64,000 nucleotides of DNA from Planomicrobium sp. CPCC 101110 (GCF_007859395.1 NZ_VOHD01000003.1:913028-977027); one strand, 5' to 3'. Shown: positions 53,065 through 61,528, counted from the stretch's first letter. Notes: generated by a model not told the origin, from the sequence alone. A program made the numbers and translations.

Positions 53065-54583
53065 ATGATTATCAATCACAACATCGCAGCACTTAACACT
53101 CACCGCCAAATGGGCAACGCTCAAAGCGCACAAATGAACAGCATGGAAAAATTGTCTTCAGGTCTTCGCATCAACAGCGCGAAAGACGATGCAGCAGGTC
53201 TTGCAATCTCTGAAAAAATGCGTGGACAAATCCGCGGATTAGAGCAAGCTACAACGAACGCTCAAGACGGTATTTCTTTAATGCAAACTGCTGAAGGCGC
53301 TTTAAACGAAACTCATGACATTCTTCAACGTATGCGCGAATTGGCTGTACAATCATCAAACGATACTAATACTGATACAGATCGCAAAGAGCTTCAAAAA
53401 GAAGTTACACAGTTGGCAGAAGAAATTACAAGAATTGCAGAAAACACTGAGTTTAATACTAAAAACCTCCTAGGTGGAGAGTTTAGCGGTAAGTTTCATA
53501 TTGGTGCTAATGCCGACCAAAATATTGAACTTAAGATTAGTGATATGAGCTCAGATGCCTTGAAAGTTGGAACTCAGTATACTGTAGGAGAAGCTGGTGC
53601 TATTACAGGACTAGAATTTAAAGGGAAAGTTGAAGCTGCAACTTATACAGCAGCTACTACAGGTACTGATCCAAACGTCGAAAATGTACTTCAGGATTCA
53701 AATGGTGTTACTGTTGGTACATGGCAAGCTGCAGATACTGACGAAGGAACTGAAGCTGGTTATTTTAATGCTGACGGTGATTTAGTGTATGCTGCAGAAG
53801 TAGCCGAAACTAATGGCGAAACAGTGAAAATAGAAGCATCAGAAGCTGGTTACTATGATGGCACTGAATTGAAGATTGCTGCAGATGCTGTATTGACTGA
53901 AGGAACAAAAGTTACAGTAGGTATTGATATTTCTTCGCAACAAGATGCAGATTCAGCAATTACAACTATTAACACTGCTATTGAAAGTGTATCAGCTGAA
54001 CGTTCTAAATTAGGCGCAGTACAAAACCGTCTAGATCACACAATCAATAACCTTGGAACATCAGCCGAAAACTTAACTGCTGCGGAATCTCGTATCCGCG
54101 ACGTTGATTATGCCGAAGCCGCGTAAGTGAGCAGAGGTACAGTCGTCCTAACTGGTAACGGTTAGAGATTACAATCGGGTGAATTGCTGGAAACCCCTTA
54201 TAGCTTTTATTGCCACAACGTAGTTGGAAATGACAGGCGTGACGGCTTGAAAAAATAAAAGATTGGGCAATCAGCAGCCAAGCTCCTGTCTCGAAAGAGT
54301 GGAGAAGGTTCAACGACTAGGATAGACCATCTAAGGCGAAAGCTATGGTGATGAAATCCATAGGTGACACAGTGTCCATCAGCACTGGCAGATCCGAAGT
54401 GCCCGGCCCCTACTAAATATAGAGGGTGAAGATATAGTCTAGTCATTTATGAAAGTAAATGTTCGCACGATGGCGAAAGAAATGATGGAACAAACAAGAA
54501 ACTCGATTCTTGCTCAAGCATCACAAGCAATGTTGGCTCAAGCTAACCAGGCGCCTCAGCAAGTACTACAATTATTGCGTTAA
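53065..54583 (+). CDS. hag: Flagellin, split by a group I intron (exons 53065-54111 and 54473-54583)
   Basis: The spliced product is 385 aa. Exon 1 carries the flagellin N-domain ('MIINHNIAALNTHRQMGNAQ', 'LSSGLRINSAKDDAAGLAISEKMR') and the start of the C-domain ('LTAAESRIRDVDY'). Exon 2 restores 'AKEMMEQTRNSILAQASQAM...QVLQLLR', the canonical C-terminal D0 helix. Without splicing, translation stops at UAA 54124-54126, giving a 353-aa protein that lacks the D0 helix needed for polymerisation. The exon frame is exactly maintained (349 + 36 codons). The joint could alternatively be shifted 3 nt left (54108/54470), giving Met instead of Tyr at 349, with the same length. Terminator at 54594. Confidence 0.9.
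54112..54472 (+). ncRNA. Group I self-splicing intron in flagellin (361 nt, no internal ORF)
   Basis: Exon 1 ends in U and the intron ends in G, as required. P1: exon TTGATTAT (54104-54111) pairs with guide GTAAGTGA (54123-54130), 7 of 8 positions including the U-G at the splice site, and continues as GC/GC. P10: CGC (54120-54122) with exon 2 GCG (54473-54475). P7: GACTA (54315-54319) with TAGTC (54435-54439), in the typical contexts GTTCAACGACTA and AAGATATAGTC. P4/P6 core strands AATTGCTGGAAACCC (54182-54196) and AATCAGCAGCCAAGCTCC (54269-54286) are standard. Putative P3 is CGGG/CCCG, and the extra hairpins after P7 suggest class IA. Confidence 0.93.
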
Positions 54584-54593
54584 TCTTAAAAAC

Positions 54594-54627
54594 AAAGGAG
54601 TCCAATTTATTTGGACTCCTTTTTTTA
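54594..54627 (+). terminator. Terminator of hag
   Basis: AAAGGAGTCCAA pairs with TTGGACTCC(TTT) around a 5-nt loop, followed by a run of T. Confidence 0.93.
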
Positions 54628-54646
54628 TGAGAATGGAGGGTTTTCC

Positions 54647-54847
54647 ATGGATATCGCAGCTTTATCAATCGCTTTAAGCCAAGCCAGCGTTCGGCAAGAA
54701 GCGAGTGTTTCCATTATGAAAAAGACGATGGACCAAGCTGAATCGACTGGCGAAGGTTTAGTAAAATTAATGCAATCTTCTAATGTGAAGGCTATGGAAC
54801 AATCGGTTCATTCTCATATTGGCGGAACAATCGATTCAAAGGTGTAA
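54647..54847 (+). CDS. YjfB-like putative motility protein (66 aa)
   Basis: ATG 54647 behind GGAGGG. 'MDIAALSIALSQASVRQEASVSIMKKTMD' then 'MEQSVHSHIGGTIDSKV' matches the small YjfB family, which in Bacillus is linked to SigD-controlled motility genes. No signal peptide or TM helix. Function unknown. Confidence 0.8.
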   Translation: MDIAALSIALSQASVRQEASVSIMKKTMDQAESTGEGLVKLMQSSNVKAMEQSVHSHIGGTIDSKV

Positions 54848-54908
54848 ATTACCTGAGATCATGAAATTCTGTGGTCTCTCTTTTTATTTAGAAAGTGAGG
54901 ACATAAAC

Positions 54909-55148
54909 ATGAACCAAGAACAAAAGGAATATAAAGAACTTCTCGAACAGCAACTTCAGAACACAAAAGAGCAAATTCAAATTTTAGACGAAATGGATTT
55001 TAAACTGCGCGAAATGAAGGAAATTGCAGAATGTGCCGCTAGAGACAAGTTAAGCCCAAAAGAACGTTTCAACTCCAATAAACAGATGGAAAAATTGAAA
55101 AAAGACTTCGAGTCTTTAAAAGCTTTACGGCATGCTAATTATCATTAA
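54909..55148 (+). CDS. Small coiled-coil protein of unknown function (79 aa)
   Basis: ATG 54909 behind GTGAGG. Almost entirely charged and helical, with heptad-like spacing ('YKELLEQQLQNTKEQIQILDEMDFKLREMKEIAE'), resembling small flagellar chaperone or scaffold proteins in style. No named family is recognised. It follows the YjfB-like gene by 61 nt and is presumably co-transcribed. Confidence 0.7.
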   Translation: MNQEQKEYKELLEQQLQNTKEQIQILDEMDFKLREMKEIAECAARDKLSPKERFNSNKQMEKLKKDFESLKALRHANYH

Positions 55149-55164
55149 TAGACAATACTCGTCT

Positions 55165-56050
55165 TTATAACTTAAAGCACAGTGCAGTCAATTGGCTAAG
55201 GTTTAATCCGGTTTGAACTTTCAATTGGCCTAAAGTCTTTTGCGATTCTGCATTTATTTTTATTTGATAAGGTTTAGTAGGTTGTAATGTTTTCTGCAAA
55301 GAGAAATACAGTTTAAAGAATTCTATGGGTTCTTCTGCTAGAGGTACTAATTTTGGCAACTTTTTGTATTGCTCGTTGATTTCAACGGTTGGTTTGGTAA
55401 GTGAAATGTCAGAAGGAAGATATATGGTCGATCGTGTAGCGATCTTTTTCGGTTCGCTAAGAACTAATGTTTTTCTTGCCATTGACTTGTGGATATGGGG
55501 TTCGATTAGTTTAAGGAAATAAATAATTTGAAACTGATCGTATAAAAGGAGACGATTTTGAGTGTCTATAGAAAATCGTAAATCATACTTTTGTTGAAGA
55601 AAATCGATAAGAAAATGATTTTCTTTCAATGAAAAGCTATCAGTAGATAATATGATTTTTTTTGGTATGCCGTCTTTCTGCTTGAAATGTCCATCATCTT
55701 GATACCACCACGCCAATGACTTCTCGTTGAAATGCTCCTCAATATAGGTTATAGGCAATTCTTTTATGGATTGTGGATACCATAGTTCGTAAAGCTGGCA
55801 TAGTTCTGGGGATGTCCGTGATTGAACCATATAGCATTCTGTGTAACCAGAGATTATACGGCTATCAGTTATTTTTTTGTATCTAGGAGGGTTTAAAAGA
55901 AAGAAAGACTTAAGTTGTTCGAAGCAATGCTCACACCATTCTTTATCTTTTGCCGTATGGCTAAATTGGAATCTCGGTTTTCTTCCTTCTTCCTTCTTGT
56001 TTCGTTAAACAACCATCTCCCAGTAATTTTCCGCATATTAAATCATGCAT
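55165..56050 (-). pseudogene. Free-standing LAGLIDADG homing endonuclease gene, frameshifted
   Basis: ATG at 56050 with AGAGGGGG as ribosome site. First motif 'LICGKLLGDGCL' (LAGLIDADG helix 1), then a +1 frameshift at an AAAA run (55978-55981 on the plus strand). The second frame continues with 'PRFQFSHTAKDKEWCEHCFEQL', 'ELCQLYELWYPQSIKELP', second motif 'SLAWWYQDDGHFK' and 'IILSTDSFSLKENHFLIDFL', the usual LAGLIDADG_2 order, ending in an extra 70-residue tail. One extra A explains the break. It may be decayed, a sequencing error, or recoded. Reads opposite to the flagellar genes. Confidence 0.85.
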
Positions 56051-56272
56051 TTGAAAGCCCCCTCTTATTTGTACAGCCGTTTTAATTCCATACCCGTTTT
56101 TTTATTTGCTCTATTCATTCGGAGGCTAGTGGAATTAGATATTTTATTTCAATGTAAGTTTTTCCACTTTTTTATATTCTCTACCACAATTATCCTATTC
56201 TTTTTTTCTTCATTATCTTGTACTATAGATATAAATTCAGTTATTTATACAAAGGGTGGGGTAAATTTATCA

Positions 56273-57043
56273 ATGACTAGTCCGATTTCTTCTAGCTGGT
56301 TAAATCAAATGGCAATGGCGTCTATGGCCCAAGCAATGCCTTCTGTAAGTCAACTGGGCACTTCCATGAACCAAGTGGGAGGGGGCATGAATGCCAACTC
56401 CATGTTCATGATGCTGTTGCAGGCAGCGATGCAAGGAGCCCAGACAGCAAACGCAAGCATTCCTCAAACCCAGCAGCCAATCATTAACAACCAATTTTTC
56501 ATTCAAATGCCAAACTCATACAATCCCGCAATTCCATCTGGCGCTGCCCCGACAAGTGAAGTAAAGGGAGCAAACGGAAAGCCGATTGATACAAGCCAGG
56601 CTCCGGGCACAACAAACACCGGAAGTGCAAACGGTCTCGAATTTAAACCCGCTCAGTTTATGAAGATGGATAGCACGTTGGGTGGAAAGTTAAGTGGAAC
56701 GGCTGTTCATTTTATCAATGCAGGAAAGAAGTATAACATCGATCCAAACTTACTAACGGCGATTGCCAAACACGAGACCGGCAACGGAACATCGAGAGCG
56801 GTCAACGAGAAAAACAACGTTGCCGGTATGATGGGCAAGAACGGCTTGAGAAGCTACGGTTCTGTTGAGGAAAGCATTTTCGACATGGCCCGAAACTTGC
56901 GCCAAAATTATTTAGACCAAGGAAAAGACACAATTGCTGAAATCGGGGCGAAGTATGCTCCTGTGGGTGCCGCAAACGATCCGACTGGACTCAATAACCA
57001 CTGGACCAAAGGCGTCACCCGCAACTTTAACAACATAGGATGA
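56273..57043 (+). CDS. Glucosaminidase-type muramidase in the flagellar cluster
   Basis: 256 aa from ATG 56273 (GGGTGGGG upstream; the frame extends further but without a ribosome site). Low-complexity Met/Gln/Asn/Ser-rich N-terminal part (1-140), then a peptidoglycan-cleaving domain: 'FINAGKKYNIDPNLLTAIAKHETGNGTSRAV' with the catalytic Glu in 'KHETGNG', 'NNVAGMMGKNGLRSYGSVEESIFDMARNL' and 'GAKYAPVGAANDPTGLNNHW'. No Sec signal peptide from this start. It may open the wall for the flagellum, like FlgJ of proteobacteria. Confidence 0.8.
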   Translation: MTSPISSSWLNQMAMASMAQAMPSVSQLGTSMNQVGGGMNANSMFMMLLQAAMQGAQTANASIPQTQQPIINNQFFIQMPNSYNPAIPSGAAPTSEVKGANGKPIDTSQAPGTTNTGSANGLEFKPAQFMKMDSTLGGKLSGTAVHFINAGKKYNIDPNLLTAIAKHETGNGTSRAVNEKNNVAGMMGKNGLRSYGSVEESIFDMARNLRQNYLDQGKDTIAEIGAKYAPVGAANDPTGLNNHWTKGVTRNFNNIG

Positions 57044-57092
57044 AACGAACCGATTCGTAATTGAATCGGTTTTATTTTTTGAGAAATGCCGT

Positions 57093-57119
57093 TAAAAATT
57101 TTGCGCTTTCTGCCGATAA
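57093..57119 (+). promoter_or_regulatory. SigD promoter of flaG-fliD operon
   Basis: TAAA (57093-57096), N15, GCCGATAA (57112-57119). It lies 88 nt before the flaG start. Confidence 0.88.
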
Positions 57120-57206
57120 CTAAAGTAGAGCTAACGGTTGAATTGTCTACCGAGTAAACATTTCATCTCAACCGATTAAAAAGAGAAACCTAAGGGAGTG
57201 TTACTG

Positions 57207-57548
57207 ATGGAAGTGAGACAAACACCCGTTATTGCTTATCCGCAGAAAGTTGAGGCTGTGAAGGCAATCAAGCCTTTGCAAGAACTGCCCGACAAACAAC
57301 CGTTCGAAACTTCGGACCAAATTCCAAAAGAGCAGCTTGTAGATAAAGTAGAAAGCATGAATAAATTTCTGGAGCAATCGACTTCTGAACTGAAGTATCA
57401 GCTTCATGAAAAGTTGAATACCTATTATGTTCAGCTGGTTGATCCAAAAACAGACGAAGTATTAAGAGAAATTCCGAACAAAAAATTTTTGGATATGTAC
57501 GCTTCCATGCTGGAGCTGACAGGATTGGTTATTGATGACAAGATTTAA
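57207..57548 (+). CDS. flaG: FlaG family protein
   Basis: 113 aa. C-terminal 'LKYQLHEKLNTYYVQLVDPKTDEVLREIPNKKFLDMYASMLELTGLVID' is the FlaG/YvyC signature; the N-terminal half is a Pro/Lys-rich linker. ATG 57207 behind AAGGGAG. Affects filament length in other bacteria; lies directly before fliD. Confidence 0.92.
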   Translation: MEVRQTPVIAYPQKVEAVKAIKPLQELPDKQPFETSDQIPKEQLVDKVESMNKFLEQSTSELKYQLHEKLNTYYVQLVDPKTDEVLREIPNKKFLDMYASMLELTGLVIDDKI

Positions 57549-57573
57549 GTTTTGAAGAATGGAGTGAGCAACA

Positions 57574-59136
57574 TTGCGTATCGGCGGTTTAGCATCAGGA
57601 ATAGATACAGATTCGTTGGTTAAAGAAATAATGGCAGCACAAAAGTTGCCGATGGATAAATTAACTCAAGAAAAAACATGGACAGAATGGCAGCAGGAAG
57701 CTTACCGGAAATCCAATTTGTCTTTCTCGAGCCTTCGGACAAGCGCAAGTGAGTTGCGCCTGCAGGGAACTTTCAACTCATATAGTGCAACTTCATCGGA
57801 CACAAGCAGCCTTTCAGTTGAGACAACATCAGCTTCCGTGAACGGCACATACAAAGTGAAAGTGATCAGTGTTGCAAGCGAGGCGAAAATGCATTCTGCA
57901 CAAACTATTACTACAACTAACACCTCAGGAACTCAAGTTCCAGCAAAATCCACAGATCTTATCGGAGTTGCAGGAAAGATAAAGGTAAGCGGTACAACCG
58001 ACTTGATCGAAATTGAAGCCAATATGACACTGGCGGATGTGGCGAAAGAAATTCAAAATGCGACAGCGGGAAAAGTGCCGGAACTGCGTGTAAGTTTCGA
58101 TAATACAACTTCAAGATTTTTTATTTCCACAAAAGCCATGGGGGAAAACCAGAACTTTACATTGGAGTTCAAGGACAGTGCCGGAACAGGCGAAAATTCC
58201 GCGTTGGCTCAAAAAATCATAAATAACGGCACAGAGAACACTTTTTCTACCGGCGCTACCGCAGCTACTGGTTTCATCACCAAAGCCGGAAACGGGGCAG
58301 TCGAGTTTAACGGCATAGCTGTCAACAACTTGACGTCCAATAAAACGACCATAAACGGTTTGACGCTAAATCTGGTGAAACCGAAAATTGATACTGATGC
58401 AAGCGATACAGTTGATAACTCTATCATTACGGTTACTGTCCAGTCGGATACGACAAAGACTTTTGAAACCATCAAGAATTTTGTAACGAAATACAATGAA
58501 GCCATCACAGAAATTGAAAAACAGCTGGTCGAAAAGCGTTACCCTGATTTTCAGCCGTTGTCCGCTGAACAAAAGAAAGACATGAGCGAGAGCGAAGTTG
58601 AACTGTGGGAAGAAAAAGCAAGAAGCGGCCTATTGCGGAATGATCCGATTTTGAAAAGTGCTATGCAAGATCTTCGCCGCGCTTTCATGAATCCTGTAGA
58701 AGGTATTCCGAAAGAAAACCTTAACTTGCTTTCGGAAATCGGAATCAGTACAGGCAGTTATTCAGAAGGCGGGAAATTATTCATTGATGAAGATTTGCTG
58801 AAAGAAAAGTTGAACAGCAATCCGGATGAAGTGATGAATTTGTTTACCAATAAAGTTGGGGACAGAAGCGTTGGAGTGGGAGCGCTTGTCTATGAGGAAT
58901 TGAACGATGTAATAAAAAAATTGAGTGAGCGCGCGGGAAGCCCGGCGAGCACCATCGACAACAGCACCATCTCCAAAAAAATCAAACAAATGAATCAGGA
59001 AATCACCCGTTGGCAAGACAAGCTTGTCCGAATTGAAGACCGGTACTGGAAACAATTCACGGCCATGGAAAAAGCGATGAGCCAGATGAATTCACAAAGT
59101 GCATGGATGCAGCAGAATATGTTTGGTGGCATGTAA
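57574..59136 (+). CDS. fliD: Flagellar filament cap protein FliD
   Basis: 520 aa. TTG start at 57574 behind AATGGAGTGAG. N-terminal 'GGLASGIDTDSLVKEIMAAQKLPMDKL' and C-terminal coiled coil 'ITRWQDKLVRIEDRYWKQFTAMEKAMSQMNSQSAWMQQNM' are diagnostic. Caps the growing filament and helps fold flagellin monomers. Its stop TAA overlaps the next start by one base (TAATG). Confidence 0.95.
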   Translation: MRIGGLASGIDTDSLVKEIMAAQKLPMDKLTQEKTWTEWQQEAYRKSNLSFSSLRTSASELRLQGTFNSYSATSSDTSSLSVETTSASVNGTYKVKVISVASEAKMHSAQTITTTNTSGTQVPAKSTDLIGVAGKIKVSGTTDLIEIEANMTLADVAKEIQNATAGKVPELRVSFDNTTSRFFISTKAMGENQNFTLEFKDSAGTGENSALAQKIINNGTENTFSTGATAATGFITKAGNGAVEFNGIAVNNLTSNKTTINGLTLNLVKPKIDTDASDTVDNSIITVTVQSDTTKTFETIKNFVTKYNEAITEIEKQLVEKRYPDFQPLSAEQKKDMSESEVELWEEKARSGLLRNDPILKSAMQDLRRAFMNPVEGIPKENLNLLSEIGISTGSYSEGGKLFIDEDLLKEKLNSNPDEVMNLFTNKVGDRSVGVGALVYEELNDVIKKLSERAGSPASTIDNSTISKKIKQMNQEITRWQDKLVRIEDRYWKQFTAMEKAMSQMNSQSAWMQQNMFGGM

Positions 59137-59525
59137 TGGTCCTCTATAAAAACGAGTTAACAAAAGTATTGCAGCTGACGGAAGAAGTCTACAAACAGGC
59201 GAAAACGATTCACTCGAATATGAAAGACAATGAGGACGGCAAATTGGATGAGCTGCAATCGCTTCTTGAAAAAAGAGGGCAAGCGATTTTGCGGTTGGAT
59301 GCTTTTATTCAAAAGCAAGGCCATCAATGGATTCCTGAGGACCGGTACATCATCGAACAATTAAAAGAGCTTGAAATAAAGCTTCAGCCGCTCATCACCG
59401 GTTTATACAATTCATTCTCAAACCAGATGAAGCGGATTAACCAAACAAAGCAAGCGTCGAAAAAGTATATCGGTGCCTATCAAATGGTGTCGACTGACGG
59501 TTCATTCATAGACAAACGAAATTAA
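59136..59525 (+). CDS. fliT: FliT-like flagellar chaperone
   Basis: 129 aa. Helical; ends 'YIGAYQMVSTDGSFIDKRN', resembling the conserved 'Y...DG.FyDKr' tail of Bacillus FliT. ATG 59136 overlaps the fliD stop. In B. subtilis the order is fliD-fliS-fliT; here the gene stands before fliS. FliT is an export chaperone, in some bacteria for FliD. Confidence 0.75.
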   Translation: MVLYKNELTKVLQLTEEVYKQAKTIHSNMKDNEDGKLDELQSLLEKRGQAILRLDAFIQKQGHQWIPEDRYIIEQLKELEIKLQPLITGLYNSFSNQMKRINQTKQASKKYIGAYQMVSTDGSFIDKRN

Positions 59526-59542
59526 CTTACAGGAGGATCACA

Positions 59543-59920
59543 ATGTCAACAATCAATCCTTATCAGGCATACCAGCAAAATTCAGTGTTAACCGCTTCGC
59601 CTCAGGAATTGACGCTTATGCTCTACAACGGCTGCGTCAAGTTCATCAAATTGGCAAAACGCGCGATGCTGGAGAAGAACATTGAAGAAAAGAACACCAA
59701 TATCATCAAAGCGCAAAACATTGTCAACGAACTCCGGGCAACATTGAATCTGGATATAGACATTTCAAAAAACATGGATCAATTATATGAATACATGTAT
59801 ACGCGATTGATTGAAGCCAATACAAAAAATGATGTTGAAATATTAACTGAAGTGGAAGGTTATGTCCGCGAAATGCGCGAAACTTGGAAACAGATAATGG
59901 AAAGCGTGAAAGGGCACTAA
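59543..59920 (+). CDS. fliS: Flagellin chaperone FliS
   Basis: 125 aa. 'NPYQAYQQNSVLTASPQELTLMLYNGCVKFIKLAKRAM' is the FliS hallmark. Binds the C-terminal D0 helix of flagellin, which here is encoded by the second exon of hag. ATG 59543 behind CAGGAGGAT. Confidence 0.96.
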   Translation: MSTINPYQAYQQNSVLTASPQELTLMLYNGCVKFIKLAKRAMLEKNIEEKNTNIIKAQNIVNELRATLNLDIDISKNMDQLYEYMYTRLIEANTKNDVEILTEVEGYVREMRETWKQIMESVKGH

Positions 59921-59956
59921 CAACACACGATTAAAGATTGAAATGAGGGTTTTGAT

Positions 59957-60754
59957 GTGGATAAAACATCAGGAATAGGCGTAATACTCGGATTTGCCGT
60001 ATTGATCGGCGGGATGATTTTAAAAGGATCAAGCCCGATCGCTTTATATAATCCGGCGGCACTTGTCATTATTATGGGCGGAACGGTTGCTTGTATACTA
60101 GTGGCGTTTCCAATGGATGAAGTGAAAAAAGTGCCGACGCTTTTTAAAGTCGTCTTCAGCGATTTGAAAATGGTGCCGGTCAAAGACATGATTCCTATGT
60201 TTACGGAATGGGCCATGATAGCGCGTAAAGAAGGGCTTTTGTCGCTGGAAGAACGGTCGGAAGAAGTGGAAGACCCATTCTTGAAGCGTGGATTGAAGAT
60301 GGTCGTGGACGGGCAATCGCAAGAACAAATCCGTGAACTGATGGAAGAAGAAATTTCGGCAATGGAAGAACGGCATGAACTCGGAGCGAAAATCTTCACG
60401 CAAGCAGGAACATATTCGCCGACTTTGGGAGTTTTGGGAGCGGTTATCGGGCTTGTTGCTGCACTTGGCCATCTGGATGACGTCGCATTGCTCGGGAAGT
60501 CCATTTCCGCTGCATTTATCGCGACGCTGTTCGGGATTTTTATGGGGTATGTGCTGTGGCATCCTTTCGCCAACAAGTTGAAGCGCAAATCGGAACAAGA
60601 AGTAAGAATGAAAATGATCATGCTTGAAGGGCTCTTATCCGTTCAAAGTGGACTGCCTGCCCGCGTAGTGGAAGAGAAATTATTGACATACTTGCCGTCG
60701 AAAGACCGTGAACTGAAAGAGCCGGACAGAGTGGGTGCTCAAATTGAAGCGTAA
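59957..60754 (+). CDS. motA: Flagellar stator protein MotA
   Basis: 265 aa. GTG 59957. Four TM helices; 'MDKTSGIGVILGFAVLIGGMILKG' start, cytosolic loop with 'EWAMIARKEGLLSLE', and TM3-TM4 'TYSPTLGVLGAVIGLVAALGHLDD...FGIFMGYVLWHPFANKLKRKS' are close to B. subtilis MotA (proton type). Overlaps motB by 20 nt. Confidence 0.93.
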   Translation: MDKTSGIGVILGFAVLIGGMILKGSSPIALYNPAALVIIMGGTVACILVAFPMDEVKKVPTLFKVVFSDLKMVPVKDMIPMFTEWAMIARKEGLLSLEERSEEVEDPFLKRGLKMVVDGQSQEQIRELMEEEISAMEERHELGAKIFTQAGTYSPTLGVLGAVIGLVAALGHLDDVALLGKSISAAFIATLFGIFMGYVLWHPFANKLKRKSEQEVRMKMIMLEGLLSVQSGLPARVVEEKLLTYLPSKDRELKEPDRVGAQIEA

Positions 60755-61511
60755 AAAAAAGCATGAAGATCATGTGGATGAAGCATGGCTATTGCCTTAT
60801 GCCGATGTTTTGACGCTTTTGCTCGCGTTGTTTATTGTCTTGTTCGCGGCCAGTGAAGTGGATTCAAAGAAATTCGAACAACTCTCCCAGTCGTTCAACA
60901 GTGAGCTGCAAGGCGGAACAGGCGTACTCGAAAACGAGGCGGCTGTCGAAACCTTCGAAGATACTTCACCAATGGCGAAAATCGGTGAAAAAGAGCCGGA
61001 TAAAGGCAGCCAGGAAGAAGTTTCCCGGCTTCAAGACCAGAAAGACCTTGGAACTCTACAGGAAAAAATTGAAGCCTATATCAAAGAAAAAGGGATGGAC
61101 CCGAAGCTGCAAACCGAGATGACGGCAAAGGGGCTAGTACTGAAAATCAAAGAAGGCGTATTGTATGAGTCGGGAAGCGCGGACATCACAAAAGAATCGA
61201 GGACGGTTGTAGAGGAAATTTCACGTTTACTTGTTACAGATCCGCCGAGGGACATTTTTATTGAAGGGCACACAGACAATGTTCCGACTAAATCAGAGGA
61301 ATTTCCGACAAACTGGGAATTGAGCTCAAGCCGAGCCATCAACTTCATGAAAATTATCTTGGAAAACAAAGACTTGGATCCAAAAAGATTCAGCGCTACT
61401 GGCTATGGCGAATATCAGCCGATCAAATCGAACAAGACCGCTGAAGGGCGAGCTGAAAACCGCCGTGTGGAAGTTCTGATTTCAAATTATCAACAACAAG
61501 AAGAAAACTAA
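60735..61511 (+). CDS. motB: Flagellar stator protein MotB
   Basis: 258 aa from GTG 60735. TM segment 'DEAWLLPYADVLTLLLALFIVLFAAS' contains the proton-carrying Asp. C-terminal OmpA-like peptidoglycan-binding domain with 'IFIEGHTDNVPT' and 'AEGRAENRRVEVLI'. Anchors the stator in the wall. Proton versus sodium coupling cannot be decided firmly from this alone, but similarity by eye favours MotB over MotS. Confidence 0.93.
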   Translation: MLKLKRKKKHEDHVDEAWLLPYADVLTLLLALFIVLFAASEVDSKKFEQLSQSFNSELQGGTGVLENEAAVETFEDTSPMAKIGEKEPDKGSQEEVSRLQDQKDLGTLQEKIEAYIKEKGMDPKLQTEMTAKGLVLKIKEGVLYESGSADITKESRTVVEEISRLLVTDPPRDIFIEGHTDNVPTKSEEFPTNWELSSSRAINFMKIILENKDLDPKRFSATGYGEYQPIKSNKTAEGRAENRRVEVLISNYQQQEEN

Positions 61512-61528
61512 CTGTTTAGAGGTGTCCC

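Noticed and set aside
53065-54126. Reading hag as a truncated flagellin pseudogene
   Set aside because: The missing C-terminus is intact and in register downstream, and the insert has a complete group I core.
54109-54469. Alternative intron limits shifted by 3 nt (RDVD joined to MAKEMM)
   Set aside because: It also preserves the frame and satisfies U/G at the ends, but the guide pairing loses continuity (mismatch at the third position) and P10 disappears. Limits 54112-54472 give better P1 and P10. cDNA would decide.
55149-56050. Programmed ribosomal frameshift in the LAGLIDADG gene
   Set aside because: The AAAA run lacks a classic slippery heptamer or a clear stimulatory element; decay or a sequencing error is simpler.
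59957-61511. Assigning the stator to the sodium type (MotP/MotS)
   Set aside because: The overall sequence style matches B. subtilis MotA/MotB more closely, and single residues near the MotB Asp are not decisive by eye.
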